From the NCBI RefSeq assembly GCF_024124825.1, contig NZ_JAMXSS010000002.1, positions 2,914,001 to 2,978,000 on the forward strand: DNA of 64,000 nucleotides, given 5' to 3'. The DNA is from Arthrobacter sp. H16F315 (GTDB taxonomy: Bacteria > Actinomycetota > Actinomycetes > Actinomycetales > Micrococcaceae). A program made the translations under genes and the position numbers. Under the pieces are notes generated by a model. The model was given only the letters and a program-made list of their open reading frames with translations, was not told the DNA's origin and made no database searches. This document shows, in pieces, positions 43,736-53,889 of the stretch (its first letter is position 1; each line of letters opens with the position of its first letter).

Positions 43736-45349
43736 GTGGACAGTAATGCCGGTACGTGGTTCCTGAGTCGCGCTGAGCGGGGGAATCTGGCCACGGACGT
43801 ACACGCCGGCGGTGCCGGATCCCCGTCGTGGTCGGAGGGCAACCTGGTGCGGCCCCTCATCCATGGAGCGAGCTACTTCGCCCGCCTGCATGAGGAGCTA
43901 ACAGACCTGCAGGCGGGAGACCGTGTGTGGTTCACCGATTGGCGTGGCGATGCCGACGAGCGGCTCCTGCCGGACGGACCGTCGATTGGCGATCTGCTCG
44001 CGGGGTTGGCCCGCACGGGAGTCGAAGTGCGGGGCCTTGTCTGGAGATCCCACGGGGAGCGCGTATCGGCCCCGATCAGCGGCCGGGCCAATGAGCTCTT
44101 AAGTCGTCAGATCAACGACGCCGGAGGAGAGGTGCTGCTGGATCAGCGTGTCCGCCTGTTCGGCTCCCATCACCAAAAACTGTTCGTCATCCGCCGTCGG
44201 GACAATCCGTCGCGGGACATTGCTTTCGTTGGCGGGCTCGACCTTTCCCACAGCCGTCGAGACGATGCCGATCACGCGGGAGATCCGCAAGCGGTGGACA
44301 TGGATCCCCGATACGGGAAACAACCGCCGTGGCACGATGCCGCCCTCGAACTGCGTGGCCCAGTGGTGGCAGACGTGCTGGCCGTGTTCGCAGAACGTTG
44401 GAACGACCCCCATCCTCTGGACCGGCGCACTCCCTACCGGATGCTGCTGCAACGTCTCGCCCGGATGCCCCGGCACCCCGAACCGCTCCCGGCAACTGCG
44501 CCCCCGCCACCACCGGCCGGCCCTCATGCCGTGCAGCTGCTGCGCACCTACGGGGTGAAACATCCCCCGTTTCCGTTCGCACCAAATGGGGAGCGCAGCG
44601 TCGCGCGCGGATACGCGAAAGCCTTTGCCCGCGCCCGTTCGCTGATCTACATCGAGGATCAATACCTGTGGTCGGCAGAGGTCGCAGCAGGCATCGTTGA
44701 AGCTCTCGAACGGAATCCCGAGCTGAGGGTCATTGCCGTCGTGCCCCGTTACCCTGACTCTGATGGGCCTGTCGCCGGGCCGCCCAGCCGGATCGGGCAA
44801 CTGCGGGCCCTCAAAATGCTGCACCGGGTCGCACCCGGCAGGGTCGGCGTGTTCGACCTGGAGAACCGCTCGGGAACACCGATCTACGTCCACGCCAAGA
44901 TCTGCATCATTGACGACACCTGGTTTACCTGCGGCTCAGACAATTTCAACCGCCGGTCCTGGACCACCGACAGCGAGCTCACCTGCGCCGTCTTCGACAC
45001 CACCGCCGACAATCGGGGAACGCCCGGCACAGACACCGGCGACGGCGCTTCCCGGCCGTTGGCCCGCGGGCTCCGGCTCCAACTCTGGGCCGAGCACCTT
45101 GGCCTGGACCAGAACGACCCACGGCTCCACGACCCTGCGGCCGGACTCGAGCTTTGGAACACCACCGCCGATGCTCTTGACCACTGGCACGAAACCGGCC
45201 AGCGCCCACCCCGGCCCACGGGAAACGTGCGACACCACACGCCAGAACCCGTCTCGGCCCTCCAACGCCTCTGGGCGAATCCAATCAGCCGTCTCGTCGT
45301 GGATCCGGACGGCCGCCCCCGCCGGCTGCGAGGCACTGACCGGTTCTAG
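43736..45349 (+). CDS. Phospholipase D family protein
   Basis: A 537-residue PLD superfamily protein with two HKD motifs. The second is perfect, VHAKICIIDDTW (HxKx4D), followed by the usual GSDNFNRRSW. The first, GSHHQKLFVIRR, has His and Lys but Arg where Asp is expected, followed by GGLDLSHSRRDDADH. Segments FTDWRGDADERLLPD and IYIEDQYLWSAEVA are typical of bacterial PLDs that hydrolyse or transphosphatidylate phospholipids. No signal peptide is visible. GTG 43736 is chosen because AAGGAG lies just upstream; longer frames begin in poor coding sequence. Confidence 0.85.
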   Translation: MDSNAGTWFLSRAERGNLATDVHAGGAGSPSWSEGNLVRPLIHGASYFARLHEELTDLQAGDRVWFTDWRGDADERLLPDGPSIGDLLAGLARTGVEVRGLVWRSHGERVSAPISGRANELLSRQINDAGGEVLLDQRVRLFGSHHQKLFVIRRRDNPSRDIAFVGGLDLSHSRRDDADHAGDPQAVDMDPRYGKQPPWHDAALELRGPVVADVLAVFAERWNDPHPLDRRTPYRMLLQRLARMPRHPEPLPATAPPPPPAGPHAVQLLRTYGVKHPPFPFAPNGERSVARGYAKAFARARSLIYIEDQYLWSAEVAAGIVEALERNPELRVIAVVPRYPDSDGPVAGPPSRIGQLRALKMLHRVAPGRVGVFDLENRSGTPIYVHAKICIIDDTWFTCGSDNFNRRSWTTDSELTCAVFDTTADNRGTPGTDTGDGASRPLARGLRLQLWAEHLGLDQNDPRLHDPAAGLELWNTTADALDHWHETGQRPPRPTGNVRHHTPEPVSALQRLWANPISRLVVDPDGRPRRLRGTDRF

Positions 45350-45450
45350 CCGGCAAACTGTGAGCGCAGCATGTGCCGTATGCTGGCGGCAATTGAATAT
45401 GTCCCGCGCCGGCTATCGAACCCTCGCGTGTGATGCACGGGGGGAACCGA

Positions 45451-47529
45451 ATGATTGAGACACCTGCGCGACAGCTGGCAGACCAGAGGCGCCCTGCCCC
45501 GGCGGCAGAGCCGCCTGCCGAAGACGACTTGGACACCAGTGCTGCCCAGTCCGGTGCAGACAAACGAACTGCCCTGCGCAGCCGGGTGGCCACCGTAGTG
45601 CTGGTGTTGGTGCTGCTTAGTGTCAGCGTCTTCGCGGTCTGGTCCTCGCAGCTCACCTCCTCAGCGGCCCAATCGGCTGATGATGCGAGCACGCTGTCGG
45701 ATTATTATGACCGGGCCGATCGTGCCGTCACGGCAGAGGAATCCCTGGAACGTAAATACCGACTTGAGCCTGGCCCCGAAGTACGGGCAAAGTACGACGC
45801 TGCATCCGCTGACCTGGTGACAGCACTGGACCTCGTTGAAGAGAACGGTGACCAGAGCGACCGCGAGACGGAGTCTCGGCTCGACGCCGCCCACGAGTCT
45901 TATCTCGGTTCAATTGCCCGCATGTTCGACGCTGTAGATACTGGCAACACACCACTCGCCCTCAAAATCGACGGCGAAGAAGTCGACCCCAAGTTCGACG
46001 CCATTGCAGAGACCGTCCGTTCGGCCGCTCAGGGGCACCGCGAAAATTCAGTTTCTCAGCTGGCGAAGCTCCGGGCGATGGAGGAACTCACCGGCTGGCT
46101 GACACCCTGGGTCTTTGTACTCGGGCTCCTCCTGGCCGCGGCGATGGCCTTCGTCACGCGGGGCCATCGCCGGCTACTGGACCGTGAACGGCGTCAGGCG
46201 TTGCGCGACTCGCTTCACGATGCCCTGACCGGTCTGCCGAACCGCGTGTTGCTCTTTGACCGTTGCGGCAAGGAGCTCGCTGCGGCTGAGCGCACCGGCG
46301 CGGCAGTCGGACTGTTGCTCATCGATCTGGACCGGTTCAAGGAGATCAACGACACCTTCGGTCACCACTACGGTGACGAGCTGTTGAAACAGGTCGGCAC
46401 CAGGCTTCGTTCGGTGTTGCACAAGACCCACACCATTGCCCGGCTCGGCGGTGACGAGTTTGCCGTCCTGCTCCCGGACATCACCGACGTCGAATCGGCC
46501 AAGGATGTCGGCGCCACGTTGCGGGACGCACTCGAGGCCCCGTTCCTGATCGACGGGGTCGCCCTCGATGTGGAAGCCAGCGTCGGGGTGGTGCTCTCCG
46601 GGCAGCACGGCATCAACGCCACGGTGCTGCTGCAGCGGGCGGACGTCGCCATGTATGTCGCCAAGGCCGGGAATCTCGGCGTCTGCGCCTACGACTCGGA
46701 CCTGGACGGGCACAGCCCCGCCAAACTCGCCCTTCTCGGAGACCTCCGCCGGGCCCTGACCGCGGACCAACTCGTACTCCACTACCAGCCCAAGGTAAGC
46801 CTCGACAGTGGAGAAATCCTCGGAGCTGAGGCCCTTGTCCGGTGGGAACACCCCGACAGGGGATTGATCTTCCCGGATGACTTTATCCCGCTGGCCGAAC
46901 ACACCGGCTTGATCGGCCCCTTGACCACCCACGTGCTGGAAGCCGCTCTCGCCCAGACCAAGGCCTGGCTAGCCTCCGGAGTCCCCTTGACCATGTCCGT
47001 CAATTTGTCCGCGCGCAGCCTGCTCGATGACGGACTGCCCCGGCAGATTGCCGATCTGCTCGCACGCCACGGGGTGCCGGCCGAACTGCTCGAGCTTGAG
47101 ATCACCGAAAGCGCACTGATGGCCGATCCCGCCCGGGCCCAGCGCCTGCTGGAAGCCCTGGCAGCCATGGGTGTCCGACTGTCCATCGATGACTTCGGCG
47201 CAGGCTATACCAGTCTGGGCCAGCTCAAGGACTTGCCCGTGACCGAGATCAAGATTGACAGATCATTCATCACCAGTATGGCAACGGAGCCAAGCGATGC
47301 CCTGATTGCGCGCAGCATCATCGACCTCGGCCACAGTCTTGGGCTGACCGTCCTGGCCGAGGGCGTCGAGACCGCCGAGACGCTTACGCATCTGAGGACG
47401 TTCGACTGCGACGTCGTCCAGGGGTACTACATCTGCTGCCCTATGCCCGCAGCGACATTCGATGCATGGCGGGCCTCATACCCAACCAGCACGATGTTCA
47501 GGCCCGAGGAACCTGCCCCGGCCGAATAA
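45451..47529 (+). CDS. Membrane GGDEF-EAL c-di-GMP turnover protein
   Basis: A 692-residue bifunctional protein with two transmembrane helices (about residues 45-65, [19 protein letters not shown], and 210-230, [16 protein letters not shown]) enclosing an extracellular helical sensor of about 150 residues. The GGDEF domain has [11 protein letters not shown], and the EAL domain has [23 protein letters not shown] and [18 protein letters not shown], all intact. It may make or degrade c-di-GMP depending on the signal. ATG 45451 is preferred because a purine-rich GGGGGGAA precedes it. It is one of two such genes within 8 kb. Confidence 0.9.
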   Translation: MIETPARQLADQRRPAPAAEPPAEDDLDTSAAQSGADKRTALRSRVATVVLVLVLLSVSVFAVWSSQLTSSAAQSADDASTLSDYYDRADRAVTAEESLERKYRLEPGPEVRAKYDAASADLVTALDLVEENGDQSDRETESRLDAAHESYLGSIARMFDAVDTGNTPLALKIDGEEVDPKFDAIAETVRSAAQGHRENSVSQLAKLRAMEELTGWLTPWVFVLGLLLAAAMAFVTRGHRRLLDRERRQALRDSLHDALTGLPNRVLLFDRCGKELAAAERTGAAVGLLLIDLDRFKEINDTFGHHYGDELLKQVGTRLRSVLHKTHTIARLGGDEFAVLLPDITDVESAKDVGATLRDALEAPFLIDGVALDVEASVGVVLSGQHGINATVLLQRADVAMYVAKAGNLGVCAYDSDLDGHSPAKLALLGDLRRALTADQLVLHYQPKVSLDSGEILGAEALVRWEHPDRGLIFPDDFIPLAEHTGLIGPLTTHVLEAALAQTKAWLASGVPLTMSVNLSARSLLDDGLPRQIADLLARHGVPAELLELEITESALMADPARAQRLLEALAAMGVRLSIDDFGAGYTSLGQLKDLPVTEIKIDRSFITSMATEPSDALIARSIIDLGHSLGLTVLAEGVETAETLTHLRTFDCDVVQGYYICCPMPAATFDAWRASYPTSTMFRPEEPAPAE

Positions 47530-47713
47530 CCGTTCGCAGGCAGTGGACGCATATCCTGCTCATCCACCACCCGGCAACTGCTCCCCTTGTCCCGACGGCG
47601 CCCGCGTCGGATTATCACTAGGCACTGCGATCCCACCGGGAAAACCGCTCAGCCACGCGGACGTGTGGATCGCAGTGCTGGGATGTCCACAAGCGTGCGG
47701 CAGGATGGGCATC

Positions 47714-48055
47714 ATGGTCATTGCAAAGTCTGTGCTGCTGTTCATCCTGGCTGCTGTTGCCGAGATAGGCGGGGCCTGGATGGTGTGGCAGGCCGTCAGG
47801 GAAGGCCGGGAGTGGTGGTGGGCCGGTCTCGGAGTCATTGCCCTGGGCCTGTATGGGTTCGTGGCGACACTGCAGCCCGACGCGCACTTCGGGCGGATCC
47901 TGGCCGCGTATGGTGGCGTGTTCGTCGCCGGGTCCCTGGTATGGGGCGTGGTCTTCGATGGGTTCCGCCCGGACCGCTGGGACGTGGTCGGGTCCCTGAT
48001 CTGTGTCGCGGGGGTGTCGGTGATCATGTTCGCTCCCCGTGGGCCCGTTTCCTAG
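47714..48055 (+). CDS. ynfA: YnfA (UPF0060) family membrane protein
   Basis: A 113-residue, four-helix membrane protein of the YnfA/SMR-related family: [60 protein letters not shown] and [18 protein letters not shown]. Members resemble small multidrug resistance exporters. ATG 47714 is chosen because AGGA lies 9 bases upstream; ATG 47705 is possible. It stands alone. Confidence 0.9.
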   Translation: MVIAKSVLLFILAAVAEIGGAWMVWQAVREGREWWWAGLGVIALGLYGFVATLQPDAHFGRILAAYGGVFVAGSLVWGVVFDGFRPDRWDVVGSLICVAGVSVIMFAPRGPVS

Positions 48056-48229
48056 GATTCCGGCCAGGCGGGCGAAGGTACCGGCGGGCACAGCGTGTTG
48101 CCGTCCAAGCAGAAGACGCGGCAGCGCCCGGCACGGGGTTTGTTTGTCTTTTCAGGCGCAGGACCAGCGCATGATGATGTGGTTATGGCAGTTTGCTGGT
48201 CCCGTTGACCGCACGATTCCGTGGGTCTA

Positions 48230-48254
48230 GATTCAATTCATTACTTGGTGAATC
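48230..48254. promoter_or_regulatory. Palindrome upstream of the DrrAB-type exporter
   Basis: GATTCA (48230-48235) and TGAATC (48249-48254) are inverted, and the inner ATTCA...TGAAT (48236-48253) forms an 18-base TetR-like operator shape. It is 20 to 45 bases before the ATPase start. DrrAB-type exporters are commonly controlled by TetR repressors, but none is encoded next to it here. Confidence 0.4.
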
Positions 48255-48274
48255 AGGCACCTGCAAAGGAAACC

Positions 48275-49081
48275 ATGTCCCGGTCAGCAGCAGCCGTGCA
48301 GGTGAGCGGCCTGTCCATCGTCAGGGCGCACAAAGTCATTCTCCAGGAGCTGAATTTCAGCATTCCGGCGGGCCGGATCACCGGGTTGCTGGGTCCCTCC
48401 GGCAGCGGCAAGACAACCTTGATGCGCACGATCGTTGGGGTCCAACGCATTACCTCCGGCTCCGTGACAGTGTTGGGGAGGCCTGCCGGCGATCCTGCCC
48501 TCCGCCATGAGCTTGGCTACGTCACCCAGTCCCCCAGCGTTTACCCAGACCTCAGCGTCGAAGCGAACGTGCGGTATTTCGGTGCCATGCACGGCAGACA
48601 CCGGCGCGACGCCGCCGCGGCGATTGCCGCCGTCGGGCTCGAAGGGCACGCCAGGATCAAGACTGCAGACCTTTCCGGGGGCCAACTCAGCCGCGTGTCG
48701 CTGGCCTGCGCCCTCGTGGCGCGCCCGAAGCTGCTCATCCTGGACGAACCGACCGTCGGCCTGGACCCCGTCCTCCGCGCGGACCTCTGGGAACGCTTCG
48801 GCGCCATGTCCTCGTCCGGCACCAGCCTGCTGATTTCGAGCCATGTTATGGAAGAGGCCAGTCACTGTGCATCGCTGCTGCTCCTGCGGCAAGGCCGGCT
48901 ATTGGCTTCGCTCACCCCGGATGAGCTCAGCAACCGGGGCGGAAGCGCGGACTTGGAGTTGGCGTTCCTGAACATCATCAGGAAGGCCGAAGCCGACGAC
49001 GGCCTTCCCAACGGCCCGGGCACTAAACCGCGTCCCGGAGCCAACAGCCTTCCGGCAGCTGGAATGAGAGTGACGGAATGA
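48275..49081 (+). CDS. ABC-2 type exporter ATP-binding protein (DrrA-like)
   Basis: A 268-residue ATPase. Walker A LLGPSGSGKTTLMRTI, signature DLSGGQLSRVSLAC, Walker B LLILDEPTVGLDP and the switch His in ISSHVMEEASHC are all present. The signature (LSGGQ, then LSRV) and the C-terminal extension fit the ABC-2/drug-resistance type. ATG 48275 follows AAAGGAAA. It overlaps the permease by 4 bases (ATGA), so both parts are made together. Substrate unknown; drug or lipid export is likely. Confidence 0.88.
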   Translation: MSRSAAAVQVSGLSIVRAHKVILQELNFSIPAGRITGLLGPSGSGKTTLMRTIVGVQRITSGSVTVLGRPAGDPALRHELGYVTQSPSVYPDLSVEANVRYFGAMHGRHRRDAAAAIAAVGLEGHARIKTADLSGGQLSRVSLACALVARPKLLILDEPTVGLDPVLRADLWERFGAMSSSGTSLLISSHVMEEASHCASLLLLRQGRLLASLTPDELSNRGGSADLELAFLNIIRKAEADDGLPNGPGTKPRPGANSLPAAGMRVTE

Positions 49082-49833
49082 ATCCGCGCATGATGCTCGC
49101 CACAACGGCGCGCGTTCTGGACCAACTGCGCCACGACCAACGCAGCGTGGCGCTGATGCTTGTGGTACCTACGCTGCTGCTAACCGCTGTCTATTTCCTC
49201 TACGAAAACGAGACCGTGCCGCCCGGTGCGCCGAGGACCTTCGACCGGGTAGGTCTGATGATGCTGGCGATCTTCCCGTTCGTGGTGATGTTCCTCGTCA
49301 CGTCGATCACGATGCTGCGTGAAAGGACCTCCGGCACGCTGGAGCGGCTGCTGACCACCCCCATCCACAAAGCCGACCTGCTGTTCGGCTATGGGCTGGC
49401 GTTCTCCATCATGGCCGCCATCCAGTCGTTCGTCGCCACCGGCGTCGCCTACTGGGTATTCGGCCTGGAGATCAAAGGCAGCGCGGGGCTCGTGGTAATG
49501 ATCGCCGTCGTCAACGCTGTGCTGGGCGTGGCGCTGGGCCTGCTGTGTTCCGCCTTCGCCCGGACGGAGTTCCAGGCTGTGCAGTTCATGCCGGTCGTGG
49601 TGGTACCGCAGATCCTGCTGTGCGGGCTGTTCGTCGCGCGGGACCGGATGAACGGGCTCCTGGAAGCAGTCTCTAACGTGCTGCCGCTGACATTCTCGGT
49701 GGATGCCCTGAAGGAGATCGCCGGCCACAGCGATGCCACGGAACTACTGTGGCAAGACACCGGCATCATGGCAGCGATCGTCCTGGCTGTGTTGGTCCTG
49801 GCCTCGCTGACCCTGCGCCGGCGGAACCCGTGA
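49078..49833 (+). CDS. ABC-2 type exporter permease (DrrB-like)
   Basis: A 251-residue permease with six membrane segments and the ABC-2 signature (MLRERTSGTLERLLTTPIHK, then LLFGYGLAFSIMAAIQ). The last segment ends in LRRRNP. It is coupled to the ATPase upstream through an ATGA overlap. The pair forms a half-transporter exporter in the cytoplasmic membrane. Confidence 0.88.
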   Translation: MNPRMMLATTARVLDQLRHDQRSVALMLVVPTLLLTAVYFLYENETVPPGAPRTFDRVGLMMLAIFPFVVMFLVTSITMLRERTSGTLERLLTTPIHKADLLFGYGLAFSIMAAIQSFVATGVAYWVFGLEIKGSAGLVVMIAVVNAVLGVALGLLCSAFARTEFQAVQFMPVVVVPQILLCGLFVARDRMNGLLEAVSNVLPLTFSVDALKEIAGHSDATELLWQDTGIMAAIVLAVLVLASLTLRRRNP

Positions 49834-49939
49834 GCGGCCACCAGCCCAACGGCGGCCAACCCGGGGCCCGGCCGGGCCTGGTCACCTTAGAAGACTGGCA
49901 CGGCGGCAGAAGAAGTGACCGTTCTGTAATGATGGACCC

Positions 49940-50440
49940 ATGAATCCGACAAACATCCGCCATCACCAGGAGTCCGTAACGGTCCAGGCATCAGCCGAGA
50001 CACTCTACGACTTGGTCTCCGACATCACCCGCACCGGCGAGTGGAGCCCAGTCTGTACCTCGTGTTGGTGGGACGATGCGGTCAATGCCGGCCAGCTCGG
50101 TGCCTGGTTCACCGGGCGTAATGAGCTCCCGCACCGGTCCTGGGAGACCCGGTCGCAGGTGGTGGCTGCCGAGCGCGGTCGCGAGTTCGCCTGGGTGGTG
50201 GGTGGCAGCTTGGTCCGCTGGGGCTTCGCCCTGACTCCAGCAGACACCGGGACGACCCTGAGCGAATCTTGGGACTTCCTGCCCGGCGGGATCGCCATGT
50301 TCGAGGAGAAGTACGGTGACGGCGCCAACGTCCAGATCATCGACCGCACCCAGCAGGCGCTCGACGGTATCCCGAAAACGCTCGCCGCGATCAAGCGGAT
50401 CGCCGAGTCCATCGCTGCAAGTGAGGAGGCCCAGTCATGA
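49940..50440 (+). CDS. SRPBCC family protein (polyketide cyclase/START-like)
   Basis: A 166-residue ligand-binding fold: VTVQASAETLYDLVSDITRTGEWSP, WETRSQVVAAERGREFAWVVGG and TTLSESWDFLPGG. These are typical of actinobacterial SRPBCC proteins, which bind hydrophobic ligands or act as cyclases. Cytoplasmic. At 50437 an ATG overlaps its stop but yields only a 17-residue peptide, perhaps the start of a lost downstream gene. Confidence 0.87.
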   Translation: MNPTNIRHHQESVTVQASAETLYDLVSDITRTGEWSPVCTSCWWDDAVNAGQLGAWFTGRNELPHRSWETRSQVVAAERGREFAWVVGGSLVRWGFALTPADTGTTLSESWDFLPGGIAMFEEKYGDGANVQIIDRTQQALDGIPKTLAAIKRIAESIAASEEAQS

Positions 50441-51063
50441 CCGGCTCACTCGGCATATCCAACCTCCCCAGGCGGATCTGCGACCAATAGCTCAAGGACC
50501 GGTGGTTTGAGCTCGACTGCCGTAGACCCGAGCATCCATGGGCATGGGTCGGCATACCTTTCTCCTGCTCCCCCGGACCAGAAACACCTGAACCCCCGTA
50601 TCGGCCCATCCAATCAGCGCGGCGCCGGCCTCCGGCCCGGTGCGCGACCTTCGAGGCCCGGACCAAGAGCCCCGGCCTCTGCCCGGAGCACCTACGCGTC
50701 ACGGAAGCCCCAAGCCGGGCAGCGGCTTGCGTTCACGCAAGGCCGCCGACCTTCACAGAAACGGCCGCTGAACACTGCATGAACGGACCTCGATACTGCC
50801 CGTACCGTAACCGTTCCGTGATCTACTTCTAGACGTGAGTTCTACCTACCAGTAACTTCTTCTCCGGCATCCACCCGGCATGAGCCGTCGTCCTCTGCAT
50901 TGGTTGGATTCGAGCGGCAGCTGGCCAGTGTCTGCAACTACTGACTCCGCAAGGCGGGCAACCCGTAACTTTTCCGGCCCCGGAACCGATTACCTACGTG
51001 GCTGGCTGGCCCGGCCTCCCCTGGTGGCGCGGCAAACCGGCCCTGACGATGAAGGAAACCAAC
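50441..51063. other. Intergenic region before the phosphoesterase operon
   Basis: No convincing gene is found. A reading from about 50637 to 50831 (ending CPYRNRSVIYF) has fair codon use but no start or known family. Two TTCAC units 22 bases apart (about 50730-50758) resemble spaced actinobacterial Pho-box repeats, but weakly. Confidence 0.35.
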
Positions 51064-52335
51064 GTGAACTTTTCCAGACGCAGTTTTTTTGGGGTGGCGA
51101 GTACTGCTGTCGCCACGGCTACAGCCGCCGGCGGTACGCTCCGGGCGGGCACTGCCGCCGTTCCGCCACCGCTGCCGGCGCCCGGCGCGTCCGGAATCGA
51201 TCACATCATCGTGGTGATGATGGAAAACCGGTCCTTCGACCATTTCCTGGGCTGGATGCCCGGGGCCGACGGGAAGCAAGGCGGGCTGAGCTACACCGAC
51301 CGCTACGGCATCCCGCACACCACCCACCATCTGACCGATTTCCAGGGCTGCGGCCACCCCGATCCGGACCACTCCTACGAGGGCGGCCGGATCCAGTACA
51401 ACAACGGCAAGAACAACGGCTGGCTCCGGGCCGGGGAAAACGACGAATTCGCCGTTGGCTACTACGACGCCGTCGACCTTGACTTCTGGCGCCAGGCTGG
51501 CCCGGACTGGACGGTCTGCGACCGGTACTTCGCGGCGACCATGGCCGAAACGTACCCCAACCGGTTCTACCAGCACTCCGCCGCCACCGATCGGGTCCAT
51601 AACTCCACGGCAACCAGCACCCTGCCCACCATCTGGGATCGACTGTCTGCCGCCAGCGTGTCCGGCAAGTACTACTACGGCGACATTCCCTTCACGGCGC
51701 TCTGGGGTGCAAAGTACCTCGGTATCTCGCACCACTACTCCGAGTTCCTCACCGACTGCTCCGCCGGTACCCTGCCCGCGGTGTCCTTTGTGGACCCGCG
51801 GTTCACCGACGAGGGCTCCGGCACGTCCGGCGATGACCACCCGCACGCCGATATCCGCTCCGGCGAGTCGTTCCTCGCCGAGGTCTACAACGCGGTCACG
51901 GCCGGCCCAGGCTGGGCGAACACGATGCTGGTGATCAACTATGACGAATGGGGTGGTTTTTACGACCATGTCCCCCCCGCCGCCGCCCCGGACACGAACC
52001 CGGACACGGCGCTGCGCGGATTTCGGGTGCCCTCGCTGGTTGTGTCCCCAAGGGCCCGACGACGGTATGTCGCCCACGACGTCTACGACCACACGTCGGT
52101 GCTCAAGGCCATCGAATGGCGGTGGAACCTGCCGGCCCTGACACCCCGTGACAAGGCCGCCCGCAACATTGCCGAAGTCCTGGACTTCGGCAAGCCGGCC
52201 AACCTAAATGCCCCCCACTACCTCGTCCCGCCCTTTGTGGCAGGCCCTGCCTGCACGCCCGTGGGCCCGCCGCCGGCCGAGGAATGGTCCGGACTCAAAG
52301 AGAAAGCACTCGCCAACGGATGGAAGCTCCCTTGA
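51064..52335 (+). CDS. Tat-secreted phosphoesterase (phospholipase C/acid phosphatase family)
   Basis: A 423-residue secreted enzyme of the alkaline-phosphatase-like phosphoesterase family (PF04185). The signal NFSRRSFFGVASTAVATATA is a clear Tat leader. The metal and nucleophile region is IIVVMMENRSFDHFLGWMPG (Glu-Asn-Arg-Ser with the nucleophile typically Thr/Ser), followed by DWTVCDRYFAATMAETYPNR, LVINYDEWGGFYDHVPP and DVYDHTSVLKAIEW. GTG 51064 is chosen because AAGGAAA lies just upstream. The stop overlaps the start of a second phosphoesterase, so they are co-expressed. Confidence 0.87.
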   Translation: MNFSRRSFFGVASTAVATATAAGGTLRAGTAAVPPPLPAPGASGIDHIIVVMMENRSFDHFLGWMPGADGKQGGLSYTDRYGIPHTTHHLTDFQGCGHPDPDHSYEGGRIQYNNGKNNGWLRAGENDEFAVGYYDAVDLDFWRQAGPDWTVCDRYFAATMAETYPNRFYQHSAATDRVHNSTATSTLPTIWDRLSAASVSGKYYYGDIPFTALWGAKYLGISHHYSEFLTDCSAGTLPAVSFVDPRFTDEGSGTSGDDHPHADIRSGESFLAEVYNAVTAGPGWANTMLVINYDEWGGFYDHVPPAAAPDTNPDTALRGFRVPSLVVSPRARRRYVAHDVYDHTSVLKAIEWRWNLPALTPRDKAARNIAEVLDFGKPANLNAPHYLVPPFVAGPACTPVGPPPAEEWSGLKEKALANGWKLP

Positions 52336-53534
52336 ACCCCACCACCCCCACCGCGCCGGCGGAAAGCGCTGCAGGTGAACGGCACACGAACCGCCGCATC
52401 TTGAAGCGGCTTGCCTCCGCCGCACTCCTGGTAATTGCCGCCGCCGCACTCAGCAACGGCCCTCAGGCCGCCACGGCGGGCACGGCCGCCGCCGCCACTG
52501 CCCCGGCCTCCACCGCTGGGGGCCAAGGCTACCTGCCCGGGGCCAAACACGTCTTCGTGATCAACCTCGAAAACAAGGGCTACGAAAAGACGTGGGGACC
52601 GGCGTCGGACGCGCCGTACCTCTCGCAAACCCTGCGCAGCCAGGGGGTGCTGCTGAACCAATACTTCGGAACCGCACACAACTCCCAGGCCAACTACGTT
52701 GCCCAGATTTCGGGACAGGGACCGAACCCGCAGATGCAGGCCGACTGCCAGAACTACTCACCGTTCCTGGGAAGTGGCACAGCCAGTCCCGGCCAAGCCG
52801 TCGGAGACGGCTGCGTCTTCCCCGCCACCGTCCCCACCGTCGCCGGGCAACTCACGGACGCCGGAAAGACGTGGAAGGGCTACATGGAAGACATGGGAAC
52901 TCCGTGCCGGCACCCCGCCCTTGGCGCTGTCGATGACACGCAGAAGGCCAAGGTAGGCGACCAGTACGCGGCACGCCACAACCCCTTTGTGTACTTCGCC
53001 GGAATCACCAGCTCGCCGGACTGCGCCAAGAACGACGTCGACCTCACCGCTCTGAAGACGGACCTCGGCTCGGCCGCCACCACCCCGAACCTGTCGATGA
53101 TCACGCCCAACCTCTGCCACGACGGCCACGACTCCCCGTGCGTGGACGGGCAGCCGGGCGGCCTGGCCAGCGCCGATGCCTGGCTCAAGCAGTGGGTCCC
53201 GGCCATCACCTCCTCCCCCGCGTTCAAGCAGGACGGCGTCCTCGTCATCACCTTCGACGAATCGGACGGGCCCCAGACCGATGCCAGCGCATGCTGTGGG
53301 GAGGGCCCAGGCCCGAATTCGCCACTGCCGGGCATCACCGGCTTGGGCGGCGGCCGGGTCGGCGCACTGGTCCTCTCACCATTCACCAAGGGGGGCACCT
53401 GGTCCACCACCCCGTACAACCACTACAGCCTGCTCGCCAGCATCGAAGACACGTTCGGCCTGCCCTACCTCGGCTACGCTGGCACGCCAGGACTGAACCG
53501 GTTCGGGCTCGACGTGTTCAACGCCAAGGTCTAA
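52332..53534 (+). CDS. Secreted phosphoesterase (acid phosphatase-like)
   Basis: A 400-residue exported protein with an N-terminal signal ([20 protein letters not shown], then Ala-rich). The catalytic core is [51 protein letters not shown] and [11 protein letters not shown], typical of family PF04185 with a different N-terminus from the upstream enzyme. The likely start is TTG 52332, whose TTGA overlaps the previous stop and follows GGAAG; ATG 52320 is an alternative. The two enzymes probably release phosphate from extracellular esters or phospholipids. Confidence 0.85.
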   Translation: MNPTTPTAPAESAAGERHTNRRILKRLASAALLVIAAAALSNGPQAATAGTAAAATAPASTAGGQGYLPGAKHVFVINLENKGYEKTWGPASDAPYLSQTLRSQGVLLNQYFGTAHNSQANYVAQISGQGPNPQMQADCQNYSPFLGSGTASPGQAVGDGCVFPATVPTVAGQLTDAGKTWKGYMEDMGTPCRHPALGAVDDTQKAKVGDQYAARHNPFVYFAGITSSPDCAKNDVDLTALKTDLGSAATTPNLSMITPNLCHDGHDSPCVDGQPGGLASADAWLKQWVPAITSSPAFKQDGVLVITFDESDGPQTDASACCGEGPGPNSPLPGITGLGGGRVGALVLSPFTKGGTWSTTPYNHYSLLASIEDTFGLPYLGYAGTPGLNRFGLDVFNAKV

Positions 53535-53624
53535 GCACGGAGCGGCTCCGAGAAAAGAGAAACGCGCGTTCGACGAGATGGTCCTCCATCCAAGAGCCGC
53601 TGCGTGGCACCGCCGCGATCGGCC

Positions 53625-53854
53625 GGCTGATGATGCCGTCGCCGAACTTTTCGTGCACCAGGGCTTTTAGGGTGGAGCCATAGACCTGGAGCATTTCGTA
53701 GAAGCGGTAGATGGTGGGGTCAGTTGGGATACCGCCGGGAATGCTGCCGCGCAGCGGGACGGTCTGCAGCAGAAAGGTCCTTGCGCATCTTGGCGTCGAT
53801 AATGACAGCGGTCAGTTCCTCGCGCGGAGCCTGGGTGTTCTGGGCATGAATCAT
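53625..53854 (-). pseudogene. cynS: Cyanase remnant with internal deletion
   Basis: Minus strand, from ATG 53854 behind AAAGGAAAAGGA. The N-terminus [20 protein letters not shown] of a cyanase is followed almost at once by [19 protein letters not shown], then [20 protein letters not shown] and KFGDGIIS. About 40 residues (the helix-turn-helix-like domain) between KDLS and LQTVP are missing, the frame shifts there, and the last roughly 15 residues are also lost. The catalytic Arg, Glu and Ser positions survive in the fragment. Intact cyanase splits cyanate with bicarbonate to ammonia and CO2. Confidence 0.75.
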
Positions 53855-53889
53855 GGTGTTTTCCTTTTCCTTTGGGTGTTATCAGGTGG

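Noticed and set aside
45360..45450. A c-di-GMP riboswitch upstream of the GGDEF-EAL gene
   Set aside because: The leader is short and lacks the GEMM core sequences; only a G-rich ribosome site is visible.
50720..50765. A Pho box controlling the phosphoesterases
   Set aside because: Only two degenerate TTCAC units 22 bases apart are seen and the middle repeat is absent; too weak to call.
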